Shown here: positions 24,578 through 34,300 of the stretch, piece after piece
How positions within the stretch are numbered: the stretch's first letter is position 1
How the letters are laid out: each line of letters opens with the position of its first letter
Assembly (NCBI GenBank): GCA_030762895.1
Contig: JAUPTC010000015.1
Span: 1,716,395 to 1,780,394, forward strand
Reading direction: 5' to 3'
Origin: Sophora flavescens
Lineage: Eukaryota; Streptophyta; Magnoliopsida; Fabales; Fabaceae
DNA: 64,000 bases
The notes under the pieces: model-generated
The model's input: the letters and a program-made list of their open reading frames with translations, nothing else
Databases searched by the model: none
What the model was told of the DNA's origin: nothing
Translations under genes and position numbers: made by a program

Positions 24578-26700
24578 AAACCCTCAATTTGACCAAGAAC
24601 CCTAATTTTGACCCGAAACCCTAATTTTACCCAAAACCCTAATTCTAACCCTATTTTTGACCCAAAACCCTATTTTAAACTCAAAACCCAATTTCAAACG
24701 CTAAACCCTAATTTTGACCCTAAACCCTTATTTTTACCCAAAACCCTAATTTTGACCCAAAACCCCATTTTAAACTCAAAACCCTATTTCAAACCCTAAA
24801 CCCTAATTTTGATCTAAACCCCTAATTCTAACCCTATTTTGACCCAAAACCCTAATTTTAACCAAAACCCTAATTTTGACCTTAAACCCTCAATTTGACC
24901 CAGAACCATATTTTAATCTCAAAACCCAATTTCAAACCCTAAACCCTAATTTTGACCCTAAACCCTAAATTTTACCCAACCCTAATTCTAACCCTATTTT
25001 TGACCCAAAACCCCATTTTAAACTCAAAACCCTAATTTTGACCCTAAACCCTAATTTTGACCCAAACCCTAATTCTAACCCTATTTTTGACCCAAAACCC
25101 TAATTTTGACCCGAAACAATAATTTTACCCAAAACCCTAATTTTGACCCTAAACCCTCAATTTGACCCAGAACCTTATTTTAAACTCAAAACCCAATTTC
25201 AAACCCTAAACCCTAATTTTGACCCTAAACCCTAATTCAAACCCTATTTTCGACCCAAAACCCCATTTTAAACTCAAAACCCTATTTCAAACCCTAAACC
25301 CTAATTTTGACCCAAAACCCTAATTCTAACCCTATTTTTGACCCAAAACCCTAATTTGGACCCGAATCCCTAATTTTACCCAAAACCCTAATTCTAACCC
25401 TAATTTTAACTCAAAACCCTAATTTTAACCCAAAACCCTAATTTTGACCCGAAACCCTAATTTTACCCAAAACCCTAATTCTAATCCTAATTGTAACCCA
25501 AGACACTAATTTTGACACGAAACCCTAATTTTGACCCAAAACCCCTATTTCAAACCCGAAACCCTAATTTTGACCCGAAACCCGAATTTTGATCTGAAAC
25601 CCTAATTTTACCCAAAACCCTAATTGTAACCCTAATTTTGACCCTAAACCCTAAATTTGACCCAGAACCTTATTTTAAACACAAAACCCAATTTCAAACC
25701 CTAAACCCTAATTTTGACCCTAAACCCTAATTCTAACCCTATTTTGACCCAAAACACCATTTTAAACTCAAAACCCTTTTTCAAACCCTAAACCCTAATT
25801 TTGACCCAAAACCCTAATTCTAACCCTATTTTTGACCCAAAAACCTAATTTTGACCCGAAACCCTAATTTTACCTAAAACCCTAATTCTAACCCTAATTT
25901 TAACCCAAACCCCTAATTTAGACCCAAACCATAATTTTACCCAAAACCCTAATTCTAACCTTATTTTTGACCCAAAACCCTATTTCAAACCCTAAACCCT
26001 AATTTTTACCCAAACCTTAATTCTACCCCTATTTTTGACCCAAAACCCTATTTTAAACTAAAAACCCTATTTCAAACCCTAAACCCTAATTTTGACCCTA
26101 AATCCTAAATTTGACCCAAAACCCTAATTTTGATCCGAAACCATTATTTTACCCAAAACCCTAATTCTAGCCTTATTTTTGACCCAAAACCCTATTTTTA
26201 ACTCAAAACCCTATTTCAAACCCTAAACCCTAATTTTGACCCTAGACCCTAATTTTTACCCAAAACCGTAATTTTCACCCAAAACCCTAATTCTAACCCT
26301 AATTTTGACCCAAAACCCTATTTTAAACTCAAAACCCTAATTTTTATCCAAAACCGTAATTTTTACCCAAAAGCCTAATTCTAACCCTATTTTTGACCCC
26401 AAACCCTATCTTAAACTCAAGACCCGATTTCAAACCATAAACCCTGATTTTGACCCGAAACCGTAATTTTACCCAAAACCCTAATTTTAACCGTATTTTT
26501 GACCCAAAACCCTAATTTTAACCCAAAACCCTAATTATACCCAGAAAACTAATTCTAACCCTAATTTTGACCCTAAACCCTCAATTTGACCCAGAACACT
26601 AATTTTACCCAAAACCCTAATTCTAACCCTATTTTGACCCAAAACCTTATTTTAAACTCAAAACCCTAATTTTTACCCAAAACCCTACTTTAAACTCAAA
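24578..26700 (+). repeat. Telomere-like satellite, duplicate of the 12.0-14.0 kb region
   Basis: The order of variant units matches the region from 12011 at an offset of ~12.58 kb (AGACACTAATTTTGACACG at 12921 and 25501). The stretch 24608-24799 corresponds to 12025-12216, so the open frames there are repeated sequence. No gene is visible. Confidence 0.88.
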
Positions 26701-29100
26701 ACCCTATTTCAAACCCTAAACCCTAAATCGTAAAATTGACCCATAACCCTAATTTTGACCCGAAACCATAATTTTACCCAAAACACTATTTTAAACTCAA
26801 AACCCTATTTCAAACCCTAAACCCTAATTTTGTCCCTAAACCCTAATTCTAACCATATTTTTGACCCAAAACCCTATTTTAAACTCCACCCTAATTTTGA
26901 CCCAAAACCCTAATTTTGACCAAAAACCCTAATTTTAACCCGAAACACTAATTTTGACCCGAAACCCTAATTTTACCCAAAACCCAAATTCTAACCCTAT
27001 TTTTGACCCGAAACCCTAATTTTACCCAAAACCCTAATTTTACCCAAAACCTTAATTCTAACCCTATTTTTGACCCAAAACCCTATTTTAAACTCAAAAC
27101 CCTATTTCAAATCCTAAACCCTAATTTTGACCCTAAACCCTAATTTTTACCCAAACCCCTAATTCTAACCCTATTTTTGACCCAAACCCCTATTTTAAAC
27201 TAAAAACCCTATTTCAAACCCTAAACCCTAATTTTGACCCTAAACCCAAATTTTGACCCTAAACCCTAATTTTTACCTAAAACCCTAATTCTAACCCTAT
27301 TTTCGACCCAAAACCCTATTTTTGACCCAAAACCCTAATTTTGACCCAAAACCCCAATTTTACCCAAAACCCTAATTCTAACCCTAATTTTGACCCTAAA
27401 CCCTCAATTTGACCAAGAACCCTAATTTTGACCCGAAACCCTAATTTTACCCAAAACCCTAATTCTAACCCTATTTTTGAACCAAAACCCTATTTTAAAC
27501 TCAAAACCCAATTTCAAACCCTAAACCCTAATTTTGACCCTAAACCCTAATTTTTACCCAAAACCCTAATTTTGACCCTAAACCCTATTTTTGACCCAAA
27601 ACCCCATTTTAAACTCAAAACCCTATTTCAAACCCTAAACCCTAATTATGATCTAAAACCCTAATTCTAACCCTATTTTGACCCAAAACCCTAATTTTAA
27701 CCGTATTTTTGACCCAAAACCCTAATTTTAACCCAAAACCCTAATTATACCCAGAAAACTAAATCTAACCCTAATTTTGACCCTAAACCCTCAATTTGAC
27801 CCAGAACACTAATTTTACCCAAAACCCTAATTCTAACCCTATTTTTGACCCAAAACCTTATTTTAAACTCAAAACCCTAATTTTTACCCAAAACCCAACT
27901 TTAAACTCAAAACCCTATTTCAAACCCTAAACCCTAAATCGTAAAATTGACCCATAACCCTAATTTTGACCCGAAACCATAATTTTACCCAAAACACTAT
28001 TTTAAACTCAAAACCCTATTTCAAACCCTAAACCCTAATTTTGTCCCTAAACCCTAATTCTAACCATATTTTTGACCCAAAACCCTATTTTAAACTCCAC
28101 CCTAATTTTGACCCAAAACCTTAATTTTGACCAAAAACCCTAATTTTAACCCGAAACACTAATTTTGACCCGAAACCCTATTTTTACCCAAAACCCAAAT
28201 TCTAACCCAATTTTTGACCCGAAACCCTAATTTTACCTAAAACCCTAATTTTACCCAAAACCTTAATTCTAACCCTATTTTTGACCCAAAACCCTATTTT
28301 AAACTCAAAACCCTATTTCAAATCCTAAACCCTATTTTTGACCCTAAACCCTAATTTTTACCCAAACCCCTAATTCTAACCCTATTTTTGACCCAAACCC
28401 CTATTTTAAACTAAAAACCCTATTTCAAACCCTAAACCCAAATTTTGACCCTAAACCCTAATTTTTACCCAAAACCCTAATTCTAACCCTATTTTCGACC
28501 CAAAACCCTATTTTTGACCCAAAACCCTAATTTTGACCCAAAACCCCAATTTTACCCAAAACCCTAATTCTAACCCTAATTTTGACCCTAAACCCTCAAT
28601 TTGACCAAGAACCCTAATTTTGACCCGAAACCCTAATTTTACCCAAAACCCTAATTCTAACCCTATTTTTGAACCAAAACCCTATTTTAAACTCAAAACC
28701 CAATTTCAAACCCTAAACCCTAATTTTGACCCAAAACCCTAATTTTTACCCAAAACCCTAATTTTGACCCTAAACCCTATTTTTGACCCAAAACCCCATT
28801 TTAAACTCAAAACCCTATTTCAAACCCTAAACCCTAATTATGATCTAAAACCCTAATTCTAACCCTATTTTGACCCAAAACCCTAATTTTAACCAAAACC
28901 CTAATTCTAACCCTAATTTGGACCTTAAACCCCCAATTTGACCCAGAACCATATTTTAATCTCAAAACCCAATTTCAAACCCTAAACCCTAATTTTGACC
29001 CTGAACAATATATTTTACCCAACCCTAATTCTAACCATATTTTTGACCCATAACCCCATTTTAAACTCAAAACCCTATTTCAATCCCTAAACCCTAATTT
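26701..29100 (+). repeat. 1.2 kb tandem duplication in the satellite
   Basis: CGTAAAATTGACCCATAACC is at 26729 and 27940 (offset 1211). The rare TATGATCTAAAACC is at 27647 and 28839 (offset 1192). The 19-bp change in offset is explained by one unit, CCCTAATTTTGACCCTAAA, present near 27230 and absent near 28430. No gene is visible. Confidence 0.9.
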
Positions 29101-31185
29101 TGACCCAAACCCTAATTCTAACCCTATTTTTGACCCAAAACACTAATTTTGACCCGAAACCCTAATTTTACCCAAAACCCTAATTTTGACCCTAAACCCT
29201 CAATTTGACCCAGAACCTTATTTTAAACTCAAAACCCAATTTCAAACCCTAAACCCTAATTTTGACCCTAAACCCTAATTCTAACCATATTTTCGACCCA
29301 AAACCCCATTTTAAACTCAAAACCCTATTTCAAACCCTAAACCCTAATTTTGACCCAAAACCCTAATTCTAACCATATTTTTGACCCAAAACCCTAATTT
29401 GGACCCGAATCCCTAATTTTACCCAAAACCCTAATTCTAACCCTAATTTTAACTCAAAACCCTAATTTCGACCAGAAACCCTAATTTTACCCAAAACCCT
29501 AATTTTACCCAAAACCCTAATTCTAATCCTATTTTTGACACAAAACCCTATTTTAAACTCCAAACCCTATTTCAAACCCTAAACCCTAATTTTTACCAAA
29601 AATCGTAATTTTTACCCAAAACCCTAATTCTAACCCTGTTTTTGACCCAAAACCCTATTTTAAACTCAAAAGCCTAATTTTTACCAAAAACCGTAATTTT
29701 TACCCAAAACCCTAATTCTAACCCTATCTTAAACTCAAGACCCTATTTCAAACCATAAACCCTAATTTTGACCCGAAAACCTAATTTTACCCAAAACCCT
29801 ATTTTAAACTCAAAACCATAATTTTGACCCGAAACCCTAAGTTTGACCCGAAACCCCAATTTTACACAAAACCCTAATTCTAACCCTATTTTGACCCAAA
29901 ACCCTATTTTAAACTCAAAACCCAATTTCAAACCCTAAACCCTAATTTTTACCCTAAACCCTAATTTTTACCCAAAACCCTAATTCTAACCCTATTTTTG
30001 ACCTAAAACCCCATTTTTAACTCAAAACCCTATTTCAAACCCTAAACCCTGATTTTGATCCAAAACCCTAATTCTAACCCTATTTTTGACCCAAAACCCT
30101 AATTTTGACCCGAAACCCAAATTTGACCCAAAGCCTTATTTTAAACTCAAAACCCTATTTCAAACACTAAACCCAAATTTTGACCCTAAACCCTAATTTT
30201 AACCCAAAACCCTAATTTTGACCCGAAACCCTAATTTTACCCAAAACCCTAATTCTAATCCTAATTGTAACCCAAGACACTAATTTTGACCCGAAACCCT
30301 AATTTTGACCCAAAACCCTAATTTGACCTGAAACCCTAATTTTGACCCGAAACCCTAATTTTACCCAAAACCCTAATTGTAACCCTAATTTTGACCCTAA
30401 ACCCTCAATTTGACCCAGAACCTTATTTTAAACACAAAACCCAATTTCAAACCCTAAACCCTAATTTTGACCCTAATCCCTAATTCTAACCCTATTTTGA
30501 CCCAAAACACCATTTTAAACTCAAAACCCTTTTTCAAACCCTAAACCCTAATTTTGACCCAAAACCCTAATTCTAACCCTATTTTTGACCCAAAACCCTA
30601 ATTTTGACCCGAAACCCTAATTTTACCTAAAATCCTAATTCTAACCCTAATTTTTACCCAAACCCCTAATTTAGACCCAAACCCCTAATTTTGACCCGAA
30701 ACCATAATTTTACCCAAAACCCTAATTCTAACCTTATTTTTGACCCAAAACCCTATTTCAAACCCTAAACCCTAATTTTTACCCAAACCCTAATTCTAGC
30801 CCTATTTTTGACCCAAAACCCTATTTTAAACTAAAAACCCTATTTCAAACCCTAAACCCTAATTTTGACCCTAAATCCTAAATTTGACCCAGAACCCTAA
30901 TTTTGATCCGAAACCATAATTTTACCCAAAACCCTAATTCTAACCTTATTTTTGACCCAAAACCCTATTTTTAACTCAAAACCCTATTTCAAACCCTAAA
31001 CCCTAATTTTGACCCTAGACCCTAATTTTTACCCAAAACCGTAATTTTTACCCAAAACCCTAATTCTAACCCTATTTTTGACCCAAAACCCTATTTTAAA
31101 CTCAAAACCCTAATTTTTATCCAAAACCGTAATTTTTACCCAAAACCCTAATTCTAACCCTATTTTTGACCCCAAACCCTATCTT
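29101..31185 (+). repeat. Telomere-like satellite up to island 2
   Basis: Clean array. The part from 29440 to 30790 is a duplicate of 16860-18191. It ends at ...CCCCAAACCCTATCTT, which in undisturbed copies (for example near 20625-20650) continues directly into AAACTCAAGACCC. The open frame at 29743-29931 is repeat sequence. Confidence 0.88.
31181..31185 (+). repeat. Left 5-bp target-site duplication of island 2
   Basis: ATCTT is present here and again at 34301-34305. In uninterrupted copies of the array (20636 region) it occurs once, in CCCTATCTTAAACTC. The length fits an integrase-type or end-joining event better than the longer duplications typical of LINE insertion. Confidence 0.6.
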
Positions 31186-31195
31186 TTTTTTTTTT

Positions 31196-31776
31196 ACATA
31201 AAGAACATCAAGACCTTCTTTCAATAAAGATTTTGAACAATTTGCAGAAAAGAATTCCTAGCACACGATTAAACTGCTCATCGCGGATCAATAATCGTTA
31301 AGGTGGCAAGTGTTCCTAAAGATACTAACCTTACAAAAACGTTTTGTAATTTGAAAACCCGTGACGCTAAAAGATGGCCACGAGTTTCTACTTATAAAGA
31401 TTATGAACAATAATATTGAAATAATACCAAGGCATTTCTCAACATACATTGCCAATGCAAAGAATTTTCCCAGCAAGTGTCCTTTCCCCAGTCATTGTTA
31501 GATCCTTCTTCACAAGCTTCCAAAACACAACAGTGAAGTGGTCATTGTGCAACCAGCACAAGGTTCGCTCTTTTGGGCAATGCAAGAGAACATGGTGGTG
31601 TTAGTGTATCTTTGAATTTGCAATGAAAGGATTTTCTCGGTTCATCCACCAAGAGTATTGATCTAGCAACCGCTGAGCTATCCGAGCACTTTCTTTCATC
31701 ACATCTCCTAATTAACCGGAGCTGCAGTGCTCCTTTTCGCTCCCGTTCCACAACAAGTGTGGTCTCTATATACAGA
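31196..31776 (-). pseudogene. Lon protease C-terminal (proteolytic domain) pseudogene fragment
   Basis: Lon is an ATP-dependent serine protease of mitochondria and chloroplasts. In shifting minus-strand frames I can follow the family order. TLYIETTLVV lies near 31745-31774. SSAVARSILLVDEP sits where Lon has its KESAQIAHTVAR-type segment near 31650-31690. AGCTMTTSLL, the region of the PSAG catalytic-serine loop, lies near 31530-31560. KKDLTMTGERTLAGKILCIG lies near 31450-31510, and KEGLDVLYV close to the end near 31200-31225. The stretch has several frameshifts and stops, and the catalytic serine context (PKDGPSAG in the family) is scrambled. No introns interrupt regions that belong to several exons in plant LON genes. 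The T tract begins inside what should still be coding sequence. Confidence 0.75.
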
Positions 31777-31924
31777 GTGGAACAACCCCAGCAGGTGTCT
31801 GATGATAGACGTGCTCAGCATGGAAGACCGACTTGCCAACAAAATCAGTTAAATTTGATTTATCAACCAAGACATTCTCTATTGTCTTCGTTCCAATTTC
31901 CTTATCTTTACTTTCTTTTGCAAC
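31777..31924 (-). pseudogene. Lon protease linker segment, copy A
   Basis: The minus strand encodes KTIENVLVDKSNLTDFVGKS followed by VFHAEHVYHQTPAGVV. This corresponds to the Lon segment between the AAA+ module and the protease domain (family pattern: NL.DYVGKPVF.AE..Y..TP.GVVMGLAWT). The ~11 residues that should follow GVV are deleted, and the frame then enters TLYIETT. On its N-terminal side it is fused in frame to the DnaJ-like piece (MIGMLKFRVVLVA). A second, diverged copy lies at 32784-32932. Confidence 0.78.
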
Positions 31925-32566
31925 CAGGACAACACGAAACTTGAGCATCCCTATCATATTAATATGCTACACCATATAGCAGAGAAGAAAACTGTGGTCC
32001 CCATACGTACAAATGAATCAACTTCCCCGAGGGGACAGTCCAACTCCAACCAAAACACTGATAAAAGAAGCAGTATGTTCCTAAAGTGCATGAGCCATTT
32101 CAGAACAACAAGATACACATTAAAAATGGCATTCATAAGAGATACAATCATATTATCAGCAAGCTCTACTTTTTCTACCGCACTTTGCAAACCATTCAGT
32201 AAACAACTCGATCCAGCCTTTATACTCTGATGACCTCGATTACTTCTAGGCAAAGTCCCATTTTCTTCTCAGATTGGAACTTTGGAATTCATATTGCCAT
32301 CCCCTGAATTACTCCAAAAGACCAATGATTCCTCTATCCCTTGCTTCTCTTTCCAAAAAAATTTCTCATTCTTATTATCATAACCAGCAGTAGTAGTTTC
32401 TCTTGAATTCTTGCGAGTGAGTTCTTCCCCAGGAAAAACCTTATCCCCCGGAGGCCTTCCTTCAGCAAGACTTTCTCGCGTGGAAGTAGACCCCCAGAAA
32501 CTCTCATTTTGTGGTTCAATCCATGCATTCAAGTCCATTCTTCTGCTGATTACCCTTACGAGCCAT
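31925..32566 (-). pseudogene. Plant DnaJ-domain membrane protein, N-terminal pseudogene fragment
   Basis: From the ATG at 32564-32566 the minus strand reads MARKGNQQKNG, then hits a stop after a frameshift. Other frames continue the same apparent protein: KVFPGEEL, KEKQGIEE, KVPI-stop-EENGTLPRSN, LNGLQSAVEKVELADNMIV, IVLKWLMHF-type and FVRMGTT.FFS.IWCSIL hydrophobic stretches, and MIGMLKF.VVLVA. I recognise this as the N-terminal, membrane-spanning part of a plant DnaJ-domain (DNAJC14/Jiv-like) protein that lies before its J domain. The J domain itself (HPD motif) is absent. The assignment rests on recall of the family, not a search. The MARKGNQQKNG start and the hydrophobic order are the strongest points. 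It sits between two Lon pieces and must have been joined to them secondarily. Confidence 0.58.
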
Positions 32567-32763
32567 GGAGAAGCTTTGAGGAATTACTCAAAGGTGGGAT
32601 TCAAGTTTAAGCCCTTTCAAAACCCATTAGTATTAACACCTTGAGCAATGCTGCGGAAGGACGACAGAGAGGAGTGTTGTTGAGCATGAAAAACCGAAGT
32701 TGTGTCTGTAATTTGTAAAGCTTGTTTCTTGACCCGCGACTTGCTTTCTCTTGTCCACTCAGA
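32567..32763 (-). other. Unassigned spacer upstream of the DnaJ-like start
   Basis: About 200 bp lie between the DnaJ-like ATG and the end of the Lon block. The position suits a 5' UTR of the DnaJ-like transcript. I see no domain, and the + strand ORF at 32411-32644 is an antisense by-product. Confidence 0.4.
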
Positions 32764-32932
32764 TCATTGCAGTCCGGCAAGACCATAACAACCCCAGCAG
32801 GTGTCTGATCATCGATGCGCTCAGCATGGAAGACAGGCTTGCCAACAAAGTCAGCTAAATTTGATTTATCAAAACCAAGACTTTCTATATTGCCTTTGAT
32901 TCAATTTCCTCACCTTCTTCACTTTTTTGTGG
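32764..32932 (-). pseudogene. Lon protease linker segment, copy B
   Basis: This repeats the segment at 31777-31924 with roughly 15-20% mismatches by eye. The minus strand gives EEGEEIESKAI, a stop, then NLADFVGKPVFHAERIDDQTPAGVV across a frameshift. Unlike copy A it runs on into ATGG-TCTTGCC-GGACTGCAATG, the remains of MGLAWTAM with single-base losses. It then breaks into non-Lon sequence at about 32763. It is continuous with the AAA+ part at higher coordinates. Confidence 0.75.
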
Positions 32933-33348
32933 ATTTCATCAATCAAGACTAGAAGGTTGGCTGTTCCCACATTCTAATGGCATTGTACCATCTTCTTCTA
33001 CATAGCACCAATATAGGTTTGATGTCCTTGGCAAGGAATCAAAGAGACTTTAGCAACTTAGATTGCAGCCACATTAGCTAACCCTCCAATAGAAATTCGG
33101 AAGAACTCCTTGTGAAATTGAAAGACCAATACTTGTTTTGCCCACCACTGGAGGACCAGAAAGACAGATAATATTTCCTGTATTCTCCCCAATGCATTGC
33201 AGTCAACCAGTTGAAGTAATTACGGGTGACAAACTAGCCTCCAACAGCTGTCGTTTTGTGAGCTCTTCATCTATAACTTGTGAAACATGATGCGGACATT
33301 TTTCTCTTTCTTTCTTTGGTTCAATCCTTTCTCTAAATTTACCAGAAA
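32933..33348 (-). pseudogene. Lon protease AAA+ region pseudogene fragment
   Basis: Reading downwards, the minus strand shows FRERIEPKKEREKCPHHVSQ and VIDEELTKRQLLEAS (33245-33345), the end of the Lon N-terminal and coiled region. Then, in a shifted frame, comes VTRNYFNWLTAMHWGEY (33181-33225), then CLSGPPVVGKTSIG (33130-33170), the Walker A loop with its first invariant glycine after GPP changed to V. MVQC...NVGTANLLVLIDEI, a Walker B-type motif, lies at 32934-32990. Between the GEY and GPP motifs about 40-50 residues of the family are missing, and the whole C-terminal half of the AAA+ module is absent after the DEI motif. These losses look like skipped exons. Stops and frameshifts rule out function. 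Confidence 0.8.
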
Positions 33349-33469
33349 GAAAAATTAAAACATTCCTAAGACTCTGCATGTCACAATCAGTTCAACATTC
33401 AAGCCTTTTTCTAAGCCATTTTTAACGTTATTCTTTTTCTCTAAAGAATGACAGTTCGGTTGTAAATCT
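33349..33469. other. Unassigned junction between Lon and gypsy fragments
   Basis: About 120 bp of AT-rich unique sequence. I see no motif on either strand. The junction between the minus-strand Lon copy and the + strand gypsy copy lies somewhere here. Confidence 0.4.
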
Positions 33470-34172
33470 CCTGATGAACATCTATCCTGCCTATCTTAAA
33501 GCACGATCTCCAAATAATGGTAACCAAAGAGAATTTCTTCCAAATTCAATGTGCATTTGACCAACATTATTACAAAAAGATGAGTGAAAGCAGACCCTGT
33601 GAAAACCCAAACAATGGTGGAGTTGCCATTTCCTAAAAGCATAAAACATGTTAGGGGTTTTCTAAGGTTAACTTGCTATGGCAGAAGGTTCATCAAGAAC
33701 AATGTAATAATTGTGCACCTCAAAGGATCTTTGGTCCCAGGAAGCTATGACTACCTTAGACCGACTCAAGTTGTTGATGACTAGGGCACCAGTCTTAGCC
33801 CTTCAAGATTTTCAAATACCATTTGTATGAAGGTAGATGGTTCAGCTTTTGTTATTGGCACTGTTTTGTCTCACATCACGTTCCTTTAATTATTTCAACA
33901 ATAGTCAATCTCTAAAATTGGTGATAAAATTGACATATGTTAGGGAGCAAGAAAAGATGAAGAAATGCTCCTTAACTTCATATCTAAAATTTGAAATCTT
34001 GCACGGTAAGGATCTGTTGGCAATCACTGTAAGGATCTTCTGGCATGTAGGAGCTTTCCATGTTCTCATTCATACTTGAATTGGAGCTATTGCTTATCAC
34101 TTAGCTCTACCAACAGAGTGCAAAGTCAATCCAGTTTTTCACATTAGTCTACTAACAGGGTTTGTGAAGTGA
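33470..34172 (+). pseudogene. Ty3/gypsy retrotransposon pol fragment (RT/RNase H and integrase C-terminus)
   Basis: The + strand encodes, across several stops, the typical gypsy order. PDEHLSCL (33470-33490) corresponds to the RT thumb. ADPVKTQTMVELPFPKSI and HVRGFLRLTCYGRRFIKN (33587-33700) correspond to the conserved DP.K...V..WP.P....LRGFLGLT.YYRRFI. APVLALQDFQIPFV and VDGSAFVIGTVLSH (33785-33870) correspond to RNase H, where the first catalytic Asp context is kept as VDGS. IGAIAYHLALPTECKVNPVF with HISLLTGFVK (34080-34170) corresponds to the integrase C-terminal GPF..IGAVAY.L.LP...IHPVFHVS.LK. RNase H jumps directly towards integrase, so at least 1 kb of pol is deleted. No LTR, primer-binding site or polypurine tract is visible. 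It lies in opposite orientation to the Lon pieces. Confidence 0.82.
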
Positions 34173-34300
34173 TAAACGCCAGTTCGGAAACTCTTCCTTC
34201 TCAGATTCATTCGTGTTTCATCCAACACCAAATCGTGTTTCAAAACGACGGCGATGTCTAGTGTGAGCAACTCAAAGAAGTCGCGAAGGGTGAAAAACAG
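34173..34300 (+). other. Right-end unique sequence of island 2 with a short ATG frame
   Basis: The sequence reads as possible 5' UTR followed by ATG at 34254 and the short frame MSSVSNSKKSRRVKNR, after which the satellite resumes at 34301. The minus strand of the same stretch is also open for about 45 codons. Neither frame is recognised. It could be a captured first exon of a host gene cut off at the insertion boundary. Confidence 0.35.

Larger units (their letters stand above)
31186..34300. mobile_element. Island 2: composite insertion of gene and retrotransposon fragments
   Basis: About 3.1 kb of unique DNA splits one satellite unit. The left end starts with a T tract (31184-31195), a possible poly(A) tail of minus-strand sequence. 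In minus-strand order the island contains Lon protease middle part, a DnaJ-like gene start, and Lon C-terminal part; at its right end, on the + strand, lies a Ty3/gypsy fragment. I see no LTR pair with TG...CA ends, no terminal inverted repeats, and no Helitron 3' CTRR hairpin. It may be a chimeric retrotransposed transcript, filler DNA captured during break repair, or the remains of nested insertions. Confidence 0.75.

Noticed and set aside
31759..32644. Plus-strand ORFs in island 2 (31759-31944, 31964-32230, 32411-32644)
   Set aside because: They lie antisense to the Lon and DnaJ-like fragments, whose minus-strand similarity explains the sequence. I see no family resemblance in these frames.
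31186..34300. Complete LTR retrotransposon, Helitron or Pack-MULE
   Set aside because: No LTR pair, no TC...CTRR ends with hairpin, and no terminal inverted repeats are visible at the island borders. Only a partial gypsy pol remnant is present.
31186..34300. A functional new fusion gene of Lon and DnaJ-like parts
   Set aside because: Frameshifts and stops occur in every segment, the J domain is missing, the Lon AAA+ module is incomplete, and the Walker A motif is altered.
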